From positions 1-64,000 of the forward strand of contig NZ_JBFAPK010000021.1 in the NCBI RefSeq assembly GCF_040676675.1: 64,000 nucleotides of DNA. Direction: 5' to 3'. The notes beneath the pieces were generated by a model. It was not told the origin of the DNA. It saw only the letters and a program-made list of their open reading frames with translations, and ran no database searches. A program made the position numbers and the translations under genes. This DNA comes from JBFAPK01 sp040676675 (GTDB lineage Bacteria; Actinomycetota; Actinomycetes; Mycobacteriales; Micromonosporaceae). Position 1 is the first letter of the stretch. Every line of letters begins with the position of its first letter. Positions 1-9,010 of the stretch are shown piece by piece.

Positions 1-761
1 GCCCGACCACGCGGCCCACACAACAGCACCACCCGCCGCGCACCCGCCGCCACCGCCCGGATCGCCGGACCCGTCACCAACACGTCCCCGGCCGAATCGC
101 TGCGGACCACCAGCACGCAACCGCGCCGCCGCGCGACGACCGACCCGACGGACGGCCCGGCGGGGCGCCGGACGGTTCCGACCCCGAACCCCGCCGGCGG
201 TACGGCGCCGGACGCCGGCGGCGCGGCGGTGAGCAGCCCCTGACGACGCAGGATCAGATCGACGGCACCGTTCAGGTCGGACGCGACCGCCGGCGCGGCG
301 GCCACCTCCTCCGCCCGGGTCACCGGCGTCGGCACCAGGATCCCGCTCGCACCCGCGGCGAGCGCCGCCGCCATGTCGCGGCCGATGTCGCCGACCAGCA
401 CGCAGCGGGCGGGCGTGGTACCCAGCGCCGCCGCGGCCCGCTCCACCAGCGCCGGGCCCGGCTTGCGGCAGCGGCAACCGGCCGTCTCGTCGTGCGGACA
501 GACCTGCCACGTGTCGAACGGACCCAACAACTCCTCGACCCGCGCGTTCACCCGCGCCAACTGCCCACCCGAGAACAGACCCCGCGCCAACCCCGACTGG
601 TTCGTCACCACCCCCAGCCGCAACCCCGCCGCCCGCAACCGGTCCAACGCCACCCGCACACCCGGCAACGGCCGCACCTTCTCCGGATCACCGTTGTACG
701 GCACGTCCTCCACCAACGTGCCGTCCCGATCCAGCAGCACCGCGTCGAAGAGCGGGCGCAT
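1..761 (-). CDS. GmhB-like HAD phosphatase fused to GT9 glycosyltransferase (3' partial)
   Basis: The first 253 codons are present; the gene runs off the left edge. The N-terminal part has the HAD nucleophile motif LLDRDGTLVED, VTNQSG, and the zinc-loop pattern CPHDE..CRCRKP typical of the HisB-N/GmhB family, which removes the 7-phosphate of heptose bisphosphates. From about residue 200 a second domain begins with VLVVRSDSAGDVLVTGPAIR, the N-terminal signature of GT9 (ADP-heptose transferase type) enzymes. The fusion suggests one protein that makes and transfers a heptose-like sugar. The ATG shares one base with the upstream glycosyltransferase stop (TGATG), so translation is probably coupled. 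The exact sugar is inference. Confidence 0.85.
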   Translation of the reverse strand, partial: MRPLFDAVLLDRDGTLVEDVPYNGDPEKVRPLPGVRVALDRLRAAGLRLGVVTNQSGLARGLFSGGQLARVNARVEELLGPFDTWQVCPHDETAGCRCRKPGPALVERAAAALGTTPARCVLVGDIGRDMAAALAAGASGILVPTPVTRAEEVAAAPAVASDLNGAVDLILRRQGLLTAAPPASGAVPPAGFGVGTVRRPAGPSVGSVVARRRGCVLVVRSDSAGDVLVTGPAIRAVAAGARRVVLLCGPRGR

Positions 762-1774
762 CAGCGCTCCCGCCCGTACGGCGACACGGCCCGGGCACCC
801 CACCAGCCGCGCAGCCAGTGCCCGACGGCCAGCGGCGGGATCAGCACGCTGGTCACCAGCATGGTGCCGACCTCCTCGGCGGTACGGGGGCCGGGCGCGA
901 TCCGGGCCGCGGCGAAGCGGGCGGTGCCGGCGAGCCAGACGCCCGCGCCGAGCGTGGCCGCCACCCCGGCCAGGCACCGCCCGGTCGCGCTCGCGGGCCG
1001 GTGGACGCCCCGCAGCGTGAGCGCGCCCAGCGCCAGCGCCCCGGCGGCGGTGATCCGGGCGTGCCGGTGCCGCCGTCCGGCCGGTATGCCCAGCTCGGCG
1101 CGCCAGCGCGGCCCGTAGCGGCGGCGCAGCAGCGCGTCGTCGGCGTTGCCCCGCTGGGTGCGCAGGCTCACCCAGCGGTCCTCGGGCCGGACCGGATGCG
1201 TCACCGTCCGCCCGCCGCGCTTGAGGTACCAGCCGGCCAGGCGTACCCGGTGGGCCAGCTCGGCGTCCTCCCGGAAGGCCCGGGGGAAGCGCTCGTCGAA
1301 GCCACCGGTGGCGACCAGCGCGGCCCGGCGGTAGGCCATGTCGGCGGTGATCCAGCGCCCCTCGGCGAGGCCGGCGGTGGCGCGTTCCCAGTCGGTGGGG
1401 CGGCGGTCGGCCGGCAGCGGGACCCGTACCCGGCCCTGGACGCCGCCGACCCGGTCGCCGACGGCGAGGTCGGCCGCGAGCCGGCGCAGCCAGTCCGGCG
1501 CGGGCAGCACGTCGTCGTCGAGGAAGACCACCCAGGGGTGGTGGGCGGCGCGCCAGCCCACGTTGCGCGCCGCCGCCGGGCCGGCGCCGCGCCCGCGCAA
1601 CACCTTGGTGTACGGCGCCAGCGCCCCCGGTACGGCCAGCTCCCCGCCGCCGGCGGCGCGGTCGTCGACCAGCAGGATCTCCGGCTCCGGACCGCTGCCC
1701 ACCTGCTCGGCGAGGGCGCGCAGCAGCCGGGCCAGGCTGGGTCGCCCGACGGTCGGCACCACGATGCTGATCAC
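761..1774 (-). CDS. GT2-family glycosyltransferase
   Basis: A 337-aa GT-A fold transferase. It opens with ISIVVPTVGR, shows the DXD-type metal/nucleotide motif FLDDDVLP near residue 90 and a catalytic-region EDAEL near residue 175, as in GT2 enzymes. The C-terminal third has hydrophobic stretches (around residues 240-275 and 300-320), so it may sit at the membrane. The GTG start overlaps the carbamoyltransferase stop by 4 bp (GTGA), and the stop overlaps the next ATG, placing it in the middle of a coupled three-gene operon. It probably adds one sugar to a cell-surface or secreted glycan; donor and acceptor cannot be read from sequence. Confidence 0.88.
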   Translation of the reverse strand: MISIVVPTVGRPSLARLLRALAEQVGSGPEPEILLVDDRAAGGGELAVPGALAPYTKVLRGRGAGPAAARNVGWRAAHHPWVVFLDDDVLPAPDWLRRLAADLAVGDRVGGVQGRVRVPLPADRRPTDWERATAGLAEGRWITADMAYRRAALVATGGFDERFPRAFREDAELAHRVRLAGWYLKRGGRTVTHPVRPEDRWVSLRTQRGNADDALLRRRYGPRWRAELGIPAGRRHRHARITAAGALALGALTLRGVHRPASATGRCLAGVAATLGAGVWLAGTARFAAARIAPGPRTAEEVGTMLVTSVLIPPLAVGHWLRGWWGARAVSPYGRER

Positions 1775-3450
1775 GGGCGGCCGGCCAGGTCGGCGCGGCG
1801 CACCGCGAACGGGCCGAGCGCGAGCAGATCCACCGGGGCGGAGCCGAACAGCTCCATCGCCTCGCGCGGGGTGTCCACCATGGGCCGCCCGGCGGTGTTC
1901 AGCGAGGTGTTCACCACCACCGGCAGGCCGGTCAGCCGCTCGAACTCGGCGAGCATCGCCGCCACCAGCGGTTCGGTCCCCGCGTCGACGGTCTGCACCC
2001 GGGCCGTACCGTCGACGTGCACCACGGCGGGGATCCGGTCCCGCCACTGCGGCTTCACCCGGTGCACGAAGAGCATGTACGGGCTCGGCAGCACCCCGTC
2101 GAAGATCTCCGCCGCCCGCTCGGCGCGGACCATCGGGGCGATCGGCCGGAACTGCTCGCGGCCCTTGACGTCGTTCATGCGGCGGGTGGTCTCGGCGTCG
2201 CCCGGGTTCGCCAGCAGCGACCGGTGCCCGAGCGCGCGGGGGCCGTACTCGCTGCCGCCCTGGAACCAGGCGACCACGCCGTTGCCGGCCAGCACCCGGG
2301 CGGCCTCGACGGCGATCGACTCGGGCCGGTGGTACGGCAGCGCGGCGCGGCGCAGCTCCTGTTCCAGCTCCTCGTCGCTCCACCGGCGGCCCAGGTCGAC
2401 GCCGGGCATCGGCGCGGTCCGCTCCCCCAGCGCCTCGGCCACGTGCAGGGCGGCACCGAGCGCCGTACCCGCGTCGCCGGCGGCCGGCTGCACCCAGACC
2501 CGCTCGTACGGCCCCTCGGCGGCGAGCCGCGCGTTCGCGACGCAGTTGAGCGCCACGCCGCCGGCCAAGGTCAGCGTCGACGGACCGCCGGCCGCGTCGT
2601 ACAGCCAACGGGCCAGGTCGAGCAGCACCTCTTCCAGCCGCGCCTGGACGCTCGCCGCGAGGTCGGCGTGCTCGGCGCCGAGTTCCTCCCCGGCGGCGCG
2701 CGGCTTGGCCAGTCCCGCCCAGTCGATCCGTTCGACCGTGAACCCGCCGTTGCCGGTGGGGCGGATCAGGTCGCGCAGCGCCCCGAGGTGTCGCGGCTCA
2801 CCGTACGAGGCCAGCGCCATCACCTTGTACTCGTCGCTGGAGTGCAGGAAGCCGAGGTGGCGGGTCAGCTCCTCGTAGAGCAGCCCGAGCGAGTGGGGCA
2901 GTTCCTGGGCGGCGAGCTGGGCCAGCTGGCCGTCCCGGTACACCCCGGCGAGGTGGCTGGCGACCTCGCCCCGCCCGTCGAGTACCAGGACGGCGCGGTC
3001 GTCGCCGGCCGCCCGCTCGCCGGTGCCGGGACCGGCCGGCGGCGCGGCGAGCCCGGCCGAGGCGGCGTGCGCCACGTGGTGCGGCACGAACCGCACCCGC
3101 TCCGGGTCGAGGCCGGGCAGCGCCTCGGCGAGGAAGGCCGGGGCACGTTTGGCGTACTCGATCCGCAGCCAGTCCCAGGGGTCGGTCAGGCCGAGGCTGT
3201 CGGCGCTGCGGCACAGCCCGGGGTCGAAGGAGTACGCGACGGCGTCGAGGGAGCCGGCGTCGATGCCGGCCCGCTCCAGGCACCAGGCCGCCGACAACTC
3301 CGGCAGCTCCCAGGCGGAGAAGGGCACCGGCCGCTTGCCGTGCTTGCGCCGGCTGAACCGCTCCTCCTCGGCGGCGGCGACCACCCTGCCGTCGACGACG
3401 AGGGCGGCGGCCGGGTCGTGGAAGACCGCGTTGATCCCGAGAACACGCAT
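1771..3450 (-). CDS. carbamoyltransferase (NodU/CmcH family)
   Basis: A 559-aa protein starting MRVLGINAVFHDPAAALV, the ASKHA-like N-terminal domain of NodU/CmcH/TobZ carbamoyltransferases. The C-terminal Carbam_trans_C part carries LGHRSLLANP, REQFRPIAP and NTSLNTAGRP. The family transfers a carbamoyl group from carbamoyl phosphate through carbamoyl-AMP to a sugar or antibiotic hydroxyl. It is first in an operon with a GT2 enzyme and a GmhB-GT9 fusion, so a surface sugar is the likely acceptor. The frame stays open upstream to 3621, but the ATG at 3450 matches the family's N-terminus. Confidence 0.92.
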   Translation of the reverse strand: MRVLGINAVFHDPAAALVVDGRVVAAAEEERFSRRKHGKRPVPFSAWELPELSAAWCLERAGIDAGSLDAVAYSFDPGLCRSADSLGLTDPWDWLRIEYAKRAPAFLAEALPGLDPERVRFVPHHVAHAASAGLAAPPAGPGTGERAAGDDRAVLVLDGRGEVASHLAGVYRDGQLAQLAAQELPHSLGLLYEELTRHLGFLHSSDEYKVMALASYGEPRHLGALRDLIRPTGNGGFTVERIDWAGLAKPRAAGEELGAEHADLAASVQARLEEVLLDLARWLYDAAGGPSTLTLAGGVALNCVANARLAAEGPYERVWVQPAAGDAGTALGAALHVAEALGERTAPMPGVDLGRRWSDEELEQELRRAALPYHRPESIAVEAARVLAGNGVVAWFQGGSEYGPRALGHRSLLANPGDAETTRRMNDVKGREQFRPIAPMVRAERAAEIFDGVLPSPYMLFVHRVKPQWRDRIPAVVHVDGTARVQTVDAGTEPLVAAMLAEFERLTGLPVVVNTSLNTAGRPMVDTPREAMELFGSAPVDLLALGPFAVRRADLAGRP

Positions 3451-3788
3451 GGCTGGGCTTCTACCCTGGCGGGACCTGCTCAACCACAAGATCAGCCACT
3501 TCCCATAAGTCGCTTTTGTCCATGCCGACGGCAGCGATGTATACGTCCAATCCGGACGATCCATCGGTGGCCCGTGAGGGTCGGACGCGCGAAGGCTCAC
3601 CGTGCGGATGCGCGTCGACACGGCGAGCGATAAAGGGGTCGGGTGCCGGTCGACCGGCGCGGAACGGATCCGGCCGCGGCTCGGCCCCGAGGGCGGCAGA
3701 ACGCGGCGCGAACCAGGGCGCCGGCGGGCGACGAGACGCCGCCCGAGCCGGGCATCGGGAGATGTCAGGTCCGGCGGGCGCGAAGGTA
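3451..3788. other. intergenic region, promoter of the surface-sugar operon
   Basis: No coding sequence is supported here. The segment 3465-3545 is less GC-rich than its surroundings and probably holds the minus-strand promoter of the carbamoyltransferase operon. I could not fix a -10/-35 pair with confidence. Confidence 0.4.
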
Positions 3789-3898
3789 CCGGCGACGTCA
3801 GCAGTGCCGGCGACGTTGCCAGTGCCGGCGGGCGCGAGGATGCCGGCGACGTTGGCGGCGCCGGCGGGCGTCAGCAGTGCCGGCGGGCGTCAGCGCGG
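3789..3898. repeat. six imperfect 18-bp tandem repeats
   Basis: Units begin at 3789, 3807, 3825, 3843, 3861 and 3880. Each opens with CCGGCG followed by ACGTT/ACGTC or GGCGT/GGCGC and ends in (A)GTG or similar. Five units have an 18-bp period and the fifth is 19 bp. The array lies downstream of the minus-strand kinase gene and covers its stop codon at 3890-3892. It could be a slippage-generated spacer or an RNA-structural element. Confidence 0.75.
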
Positions 3899-4324
3899 CG
3901 GCAGGGCGGTGCTGATCCGGACGGTCGTGCCGGCCCCGTCGCTGTCGATGGCCAGGACCTCGCTGGTCTGCTGGACGATCCAGAGCCCCATTCCCCCGGT
4001 CGGCGAGGGCGCCGGACGGTCGCGGCGCGCGACGTACTTCTCCGCCGCGAAGCCCGGGCCGTGGTCGCGGACCTCACAGATGAGGTGGCTGTCCCGCCAG
4101 AGGCGCAGTTCACCCCGGCCGCCGCCGTGCCGGATGGCGTTGGTCATCACCTCGTTCACGGCCGCGACGAAGTCGACCGTCTTCTCCGGGGCCAGCCCAC
4201 ACTGCGCGGCGATCACATCGACGTGCCGGCGAACCTCCGCGAACCGGGACGCGTCGAAGCCGGCTGCGAAGAGTAGCCGCGACGTCACGCCGCGAAGTGG
4301 ACTGTCGGGGGGTGGTCCGCCCAT
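3890..4324 (-). CDS. RsbW-like anti-sigma kinase (HATPase_c_2)
   Basis: A 144-aa GHKL ATPase. The N-box is seen as AAVNEVMTNAIRHGG, the G1 box as EVRDHGPGF and the G2 region as GGMGLWIVQQ. Size and motifs match RsbW/SpoIIAB-type serine kinases, which bind sigma factors or phosphorylate STAS antagonists. The ATG at 4324 is preceded by GGAAGGAGG at good spacing and is preferred over an upstream ATG at 4384. It is divergent from a GAF-PP2C phosphatase, the usual opposing enzyme in partner-switching modules. No STAS antagonist gene is visible nearby. Confidence 0.88.
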   Translation of the reverse strand: MGGPPPDSPLRGVTSRLLFAAGFDASRFAEVRRHVDVIAAQCGLAPEKTVDFVAAVNEVMTNAIRHGGGRGELRLWRDSHLICEVRDHGPGFAAEKYVARRDRPAPSPTGGMGLWIVQQTSEVLAIDSDGAGTTVRISTALPPR

Positions 4325-4581
4325 GGCACCTCCTTCCCCTGGCTCTGATCCAATGCCGTGATGAAGGTACCCGAGACAGCGCATCTAACCCCCGGCCAGG
4401 GGACGAGTTGTGTCGGATGACCGCTTCTACCGGCTTGCCCCGCCCTGAGTGATCTTGTACGCCGGCCGCAGGCCGCCCGGACGGGCGCGACAACCGCCGG
4501 AACGTACGGTGTCGGGCCGCGGTACGGGCGCGGGGGTCGCCCACCCACCGGGTCGAGCGACCGGATCGGGCCGGTCGAGGG

Positions 4582-4595
4582 CTAGGCTCTTCCCG
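4582..4595 (+). promoter_or_regulatory. leaderless promoter -10 (TAGGCT) for the PP2C gene
   Basis: TAGGCT at about 4582-4587 lies seven bases before the GTG start at 4595. No Shine-Dalgarno is present, so this looks like a leaderless actinobacterial promoter in which transcription starts at the initiation codon. Confidence 0.5.
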
Positions 4596-5809
4596 TGATC
4601 GACGCAGGCAGCACCGGGAGTGACGAGCGACTCCGCCGTATCGAGGCGGTCACCGACGCCGCGCTCTCCCGGCTCGGCGTGGAGGACCTCCTCGACGAGC
4701 TACTCGACCGCGTCCGCGACCTGCTCCAGGTGGACACGGCGGCGATCATGCTGATGGACCAGGGCGGCCGTCAGCTGGTGACCACGGCCGCGAAGGGGAT
4801 CGAGGAGGAGGTCGACGAGGGCTTCCGGCTCAACATCGGCCAGGGCTTCAACGGCCGGGTGGCGAAGGAGCAGCAACCGATCGTCCTCGAGGACGTCACG
4901 CCGAACGACGTGGTCAGTCGGGTGCTGATCGAGAAGGGGATCCGCTCCCTGCTCGGGGTGCCGATGCTGGCCGGCGACCGGGTCGTCGGCGTGCTGCACA
5001 TCGGTACGCTCACCCCGCGTCGCTTCACCGCCGACGACGTACAGCTGCTGCGGCTGGTGGCCGACCGGGCGACCCTGGCCAGCCAGACCCGGATGGGCAA
5101 CATCGACCGTACGGCCGCGCTCGCCCTCCAGCGCAGCCTGCTCCCCAGCCAACTGCCCGGGGTCGCCGGCGTCGAGCTCGCCGCCCGCTACCGCCCGGGC
5201 CAGCACAACGGCATCGGCGGCGACTGGTACGACGTCTTCACCCTCCCCTCCGGCTGGCTCGGCGTGGTCGTCGGCGACGTCTCGGGGCACGGGCTGCCCG
5301 CGGCCGTGGTGATGGGGCGGCTGCGCAGCGCGCTGCGCGCCTACACGCTGGAGTGCGACGACCCCGACGACGCGCTGACCCGGCTCGACCGCAAGATCCA
5401 CCATTTCGAGACCGGGAACCTGGCCACCGCGCTCTACGCCATGATCAGCCCCGACCGGAGCGAGATCCGGATATCCCTGGCCGGACACCTCCCACCGGTG
5501 CTCGTCGGGCCGGAGCACCCGGCGGAGCTGCTCGCCGTACCGGTGGACCCGCCGCTCGGCACCGGCCGGCCGCAGCGACGCCGGACCACGGCCGTCGCCT
5601 TCCCGTCCGACGGGGTGCTGGTCTGCTACACCGACGGTCTGATCGAGCGGCGCGGCGAGCCGATCGACGCCGGATTCGAGCGGCTCCTCGCGGCCACCCG
5701 GCCCGGTACCGCCGAGACGGTCTGTACCGCGATCATGTCCGCCCTCGGGTCGAACCATCAGGCCGCCGACGACATCGCCCTGCTCACGATCCACCGCCGG
5801 ACGGCGTAG
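4595..5809 (+). CDS. GAF domain-containing PP2C/SpoIIE-type phosphatase
   Basis: A 404-aa cytoplasmic signalling phosphatase. Residues about 20-165 form a GAF domain (TAAIMLMDQGG, LLGVPMLAGDRVVGVLHIG). Residues about 170-400 form a SpoIIE/RsbU-type PP2C with metal-binding motifs GGDWYDVF, VVGDVSGHG, CYTDGLIE and ADDIALL. The family dephosphorylates serine-phosphorylated STAS anti-anti-sigma factors and so releases sigma factors; the GAF domain senses a small ligand or protein. It faces an RsbW-like kinase across a 270-bp divergent promoter region. Its 3' end overlaps the convergent BtrH-like gene by 26 bp. Confidence 0.93.
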   Translation: MIDAGSTGSDERLRRIEAVTDAALSRLGVEDLLDELLDRVRDLLQVDTAAIMLMDQGGRQLVTTAAKGIEEEVDEGFRLNIGQGFNGRVAKEQQPIVLEDVTPNDVVSRVLIEKGIRSLLGVPMLAGDRVVGVLHIGTLTPRRFTADDVQLLRLVADRATLASQTRMGNIDRTAALALQRSLLPSQLPGVAGVELAARYRPGQHNGIGGDWYDVFTLPSGWLGVVVGDVSGHGLPAAVVMGRLRSALRAYTLECDDPDDALTRLDRKIHHFETGNLATALYAMISPDRSEIRISLAGHLPPVLVGPEHPAELLAVPVDPPLGTGRPQRRRTTAVAFPSDGVLVCYTDGLIERRGEPIDAGFERLLAATRPGTAETVCTAIMSALGSNHQAADDIALLTIHRRTA

Positions 5810-6806
5810 GGACCGTCTCCCCCGAGGTCCTGACGCCGGCCAGGATCCGCATCGCGTGGCGTTCCCGCTCGGCGAGCTCCGCGAGGATCGCCGAGGCACG
5901 GCTCAGCCGGTCCCGGTCGCCGGTCTCCCCGGCGGCCCGGATGTGGTCGGCGACCTCGGTCCACAACGGGGCGATCTCGGCGTACAGCCGGTGACCGAGG
6001 CGGAGGTTGTCGTCGTCGACGATCGTGGCGCATTCGGCGAGGAAGTCGCGGTACATGGCGCGGAACAGGGCGCCGCCGGTCCCGCCGCGTTCCATCAGCG
6101 CCGCGGCCAGCGGGAGGTCCCGGGACGGGTCGCCCGAGCGGTCGAGCCACCGGAGTACCTCCCGGGCCGCCTTGCCGATACCCCGGTGGCCGAGGTTGGC
6201 GATGGGCGGGTCGAGGAAGGCGCACGCGTTGTCGCGGATGGCCGCCCGGACGGCCTCGCCCAGGTCGGGCCGGTCCACCGGGCCGCCGACGGTGTAGGAC
6301 AGGTTGCGGGGGCTCATCGGTCCGCGCGCGTCGCGGGCGCGTTCGAGGCTCGTCAGCGTGGTCGTCACGGCCCCGCCCTGCTCGACGGTGTCGATCAGGT
6401 AGGCGTGCGTCTCGTCGTAGCCGTACATCGCGGCGAAATGGCCCCCGAAGTGCACCTTCGTGGTGAAGTAGTCCAGGTGGTAGCAGTCCAGTCGCAGACC
6501 GACCGGGCGTCCGGCGGCGAGGGCGGCGGTGAGGTTCCGCCAGGCCCTGCGGGGCGAGCCGGTCTCCTGGATCCGCAGCGTCAGGCCCAGCCGGTCGGCC
6601 ACGGTCCGGGTGATCGCGGTCGGCCTGCTGCGACCGCCGAGGAACGGGAAGTCCATGCCCTTGGCGTCCCAGTAGACGAAGCCCAGGCCCGCGCCGAGGC
6701 CGAACAGCATGGGCTCGGAGAGGTCGACGCCCGCGTGGCGCAGCAGGGCACCGAGCGTGGTGGTCTCGCAGTGCCGGCCGGCGAACGAGACGTTCTCTAT
6801 GATCAT
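5784..6806 (-). CDS. BtrH N-terminal and DUF4872 domain protein
   Basis: A 340-aa protein. The N-terminal half (residues 10-160: GRHCETTTLGALLRHAG, GLGAGLGFVYW, GGHFAAMYGYD) matches the BtrH N-terminal fold, a papain-like cysteine acyltransferase/peptidase type with Cys13 and a His near residue 130 as plausible active-site residues. The C-terminal half resembles DUF4872. BtrH itself moves an acyl group from a carrier protein to the aminoglycoside butirosin. No carrier protein or antibiotic genes are nearby, so the substrate is unknown. The ATG overlaps the MerR gene stop by 4 bp (ATGA), showing co-expression with that regulator. Confidence 0.8.
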   Translation of the reverse strand: MIIENVSFAGRHCETTTLGALLRHAGVDLSEPMLFGLGAGLGFVYWDAKGMDFPFLGGRSRPTAITRTVADRLGLTLRIQETGSPRRAWRNLTAALAAGRPVGLRLDCYHLDYFTTKVHFGGHFAAMYGYDETHAYLIDTVEQGGAVTTTLTSLERARDARGPMSPRNLSYTVGGPVDRPDLGEAVRAAIRDNACAFLDPPIANLGHRGIGKAAREVLRWLDRSGDPSRDLPLAAALMERGGTGGALFRAMYRDFLAECATIVDDDNLRLGHRLYAEIAPLWTEVADHIRAAGETGDRDRLSRASAILAELAERERHAMRILAGVRTSGETVPTPSGGGS

Positions 6807-7660
6807 GTGGGTTCCTGTTCGGCGGGTCGAGGTGGTGCGGGCGGAAGGCGTACCGGCCAGGCGATCTCCGTACGCAGCGCGGTCGTGGGTACGCCGGGCG
6901 CCGGCGGGACGAGATAGCACTCCTCGGCCGGGCCCGCCAGCACCCGGTCCTGCTCCGCGATCCAGCGCCCCAGCGACCCGTAGGCGGTCTCGATCTCGTC
7001 GTAGCCGCCCTCGTGCACGGTCGCCACGAGCAGCGTGCCCGCCAGTTCCCCGGCCGCGACGGTCGCGGTCGGCCGGGGTGGACGCGCCACCGGCACGTAC
7101 AACTCCACCTCCGACTCCGCCGCGTCGAGATCGTCGCTGAGGTAGCGGGTCCCGGCCGGGCCCGTCGGGACGATCCCCTGCTCGGCGAGGCCGGCGAAGA
7201 GCCGGGCGAACCCGGGCGCCAGCGCCTCGGCCAGGCCGCTCAGCGGGGTACGCACCAGCGTGCGGGCGACCGGCTGGGCGTCGCGCCACCGTTCGTACAC
7301 CTGGAGCCAGCCCGGCACGCGTCCCGGATCGGCCAGCACCACCGCCAACCGCCCCGCGATCTCGTCCAGCCGGGCCGCCCGCGCGGCCACCCGCTCCCGG
7401 TGCCGCGCCACGACGGCGCGGGCCCGCTCCGGGGTGCCGGCCGCGAGGATCTCGGCGATCTCGGGCAACGGCACCTCCAGCTCTCGCAGCCGCCGGATCA
7501 GCCCCGCCCGGGAGAACTGGTCGACGCCGTACCGGCGGTAGCCGGTATCCGGGTCGACCAGCGCCGGGACGAGCAGACCCAGCCGGTCGTAGTTACGCAG
7601 CACCCGGACGGACAACCGGGTCGCCCGCGCGAAGACCCCGATCGGCATCAGCCCCGTCAC
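6803..7660 (-). CDS. MerR-family regulator with GyrI-like effector domain
   Basis: A 285-aa regulator. The MerR HTH is seen as MPIGVFARATRLSVRVLRNYDRLGLL, followed by YRRYGVDQ and a dimerisation helix to about residue 120. The C-terminal 150 residues resemble the GyrI-like/BltR effector-binding fold (AGELAGTLLVATVHEGGYDEI), which binds hydrophobic or cationic drugs. The GTG at 7660 has GGGAGG five bases upstream; ATG 7648 is an alternative. The gene overlaps the downstream BtrH-like gene, so it probably regulates that gene and itself in response to a small molecule. Confidence 0.88.
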   Translation of the reverse strand: MTGLMPIGVFARATRLSVRVLRNYDRLGLLVPALVDPDTGYRRYGVDQFSRAGLIRRLRELEVPLPEIAEILAAGTPERARAVVARHRERVAARAARLDEIAGRLAVVLADPGRVPGWLQVYERWRDAQPVARTLVRTPLSGLAEALAPGFARLFAGLAEQGIVPTGPAGTRYLSDDLDAAESEVELYVPVARPPRPTATVAAGELAGTLLVATVHEGGYDEIETAYGSLGRWIAEQDRVLAGPAEECYLVPPAPGVPTTALRTEIAWPVRLPPAPPRPAEQEPT

Positions 7661-7816
7661 CAGCGCCTCCCCCAGCCTCGACCCTCCCCCGGGGAGAGGG
7701 TCAACCCCGGCCGGCCCCGCCGGACCGGCCACGGGGAGCATCATGACGGAGCCGTCCGGCCGGATCTCGCCCGCCGCCCGCCCCGGGCCGCGCACGTGCC
7801 CGGACCGGGGACCGGT

Positions 7817-8746
7817 TCAGGGCTCGTGGCCGTTCCGGGAGGGCGAGCCGCCCGGGTCCGCGTGCGGCGCGCGCCGGGCGAGCAGGAAGACGCCGACGAT
7901 CAGGACGGCGAGCGCGGCGGCCTCGCCCAGCAGGAACCAGGGTGCGGTCCGGATCCGCTCGTCCAGCCAGAGCAGCCCCACCGCGATCGCCACGATCGGA
8001 TCGGTGACCGTGAACGTGGCCAGCGCCGGTGCGCCGAGCGGGCCGGCCTGGTACGCGTTCTGGCTGAGCTGCACGCCGATCGGACCGAGCACGATCACGC
8101 CGTACGTCTGCCAGTGGCCGAAGACCGCCGGCAGCCCCTCCGGGAAGGCGTGGGCGAGGCTGCTGATCAGACCGGCCGTGACGCCGTAGCAGACGCCGGC
8201 GGCGGTGGCGAGCGGAAGCGGGCGCCAGCGGCGGCCGAGCCGGACGGCCAACAGCAGGCACGACCCGATCACGACGGCCAATCCGCCCGCCAGCCACGCG
8301 GCCGACCCCAACGAGTCCAGCCCCCGGCTGCGGTTCGCGCTCGGCGCGGCGAGCAGCAGGAACGAGCAGAGTCCGATCAGGCAGAGCGACGCCTCCAGCA
8401 CGATCGTCCGGTCCGGGCGGCGCGGCACCGCGATCAGCAGGACGTACCAGAGCAGCGAGGTCACCAGCAGCGGCTGCACCAGGATCAGCGGTACGAAGTC
8501 CAGCGCCGCGACCTGCAACCCGAACGCGGCGGCGGCCAGCAGCACCGACCACCGCCAGGTGCGCCGCTGCCAGAGCCGTACCAGCAGCGACGGCTGTCCC
8601 ACCCGCTGCTGCGGTACCCCCTGGTTGGCGCGGTACTGCAACACCGACGAGATGCCGAAGGCCGCCGCCGCCGCGACGGCCAGCACGGTACCGAGCGCGG
8701 CCCGGGTGCCCGGGTTCACGAACCGGTCGGGGCAGTCATCGGCCAT
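7817..8746 (-). CDS. DMT/EamA-type multispanning membrane protein
   Basis: A 309-aa protein with about nine or ten hydrophobic helices from LGTVLAVAAAAAFGISSVL to AALAVLIVGVFLLA. It shows the two-fold repeated drug/metabolite transporter layout and a short polar C-terminal tail. NIPA-like and EamA-like exporters share this layout, and the substrate cannot be read. The ATG at 8746 is chosen; a GTG six bases upstream is possible. It lies 157 bp upstream of the MerR gene on the same strand. Confidence 0.8.
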   Translation of the reverse strand: MADDCPDRFVNPGTRAALGTVLAVAAAAAFGISSVLQYRANQGVPQQRVGQPSLLVRLWQRRTWRWSVLLAAAAFGLQVAALDFVPLILVQPLLVTSLLWYVLLIAVPRRPDRTIVLEASLCLIGLCSFLLLAAPSANRSRGLDSLGSAAWLAGGLAVVIGSCLLLAVRLGRRWRPLPLATAAGVCYGVTAGLISSLAHAFPEGLPAVFGHWQTYGVIVLGPIGVQLSQNAYQAGPLGAPALATFTVTDPIVAIAVGLLWLDERIRTAPWFLLGEAAALAVLIVGVFLLARRAPHADPGGSPSRNGHEP

Positions 8747-9010
8747 CCTCACGCCGGACGGTACGCGCCGGTGCCGGCGGCACCCGACTTCCCCGCCCCG
8801 CCACGGACAAACCTCCCCTTCCCGCCTCGATCGTGGAATTCTGGCGCGGCACGAGCCGCCCCTCGGGTCGTACCGCCGACCACCAGTCCCTGATCGACAA
8901 GTGCGCTCCGTTTGGCGCGTCGCCGCCGGGGTAGCCGGCGCCGGACCGCCGGCACGATGACAGGCCGGCGCGATGACAGGACGGCGCGGCGGCGCGGCGA
9001 AGGGACGAGG

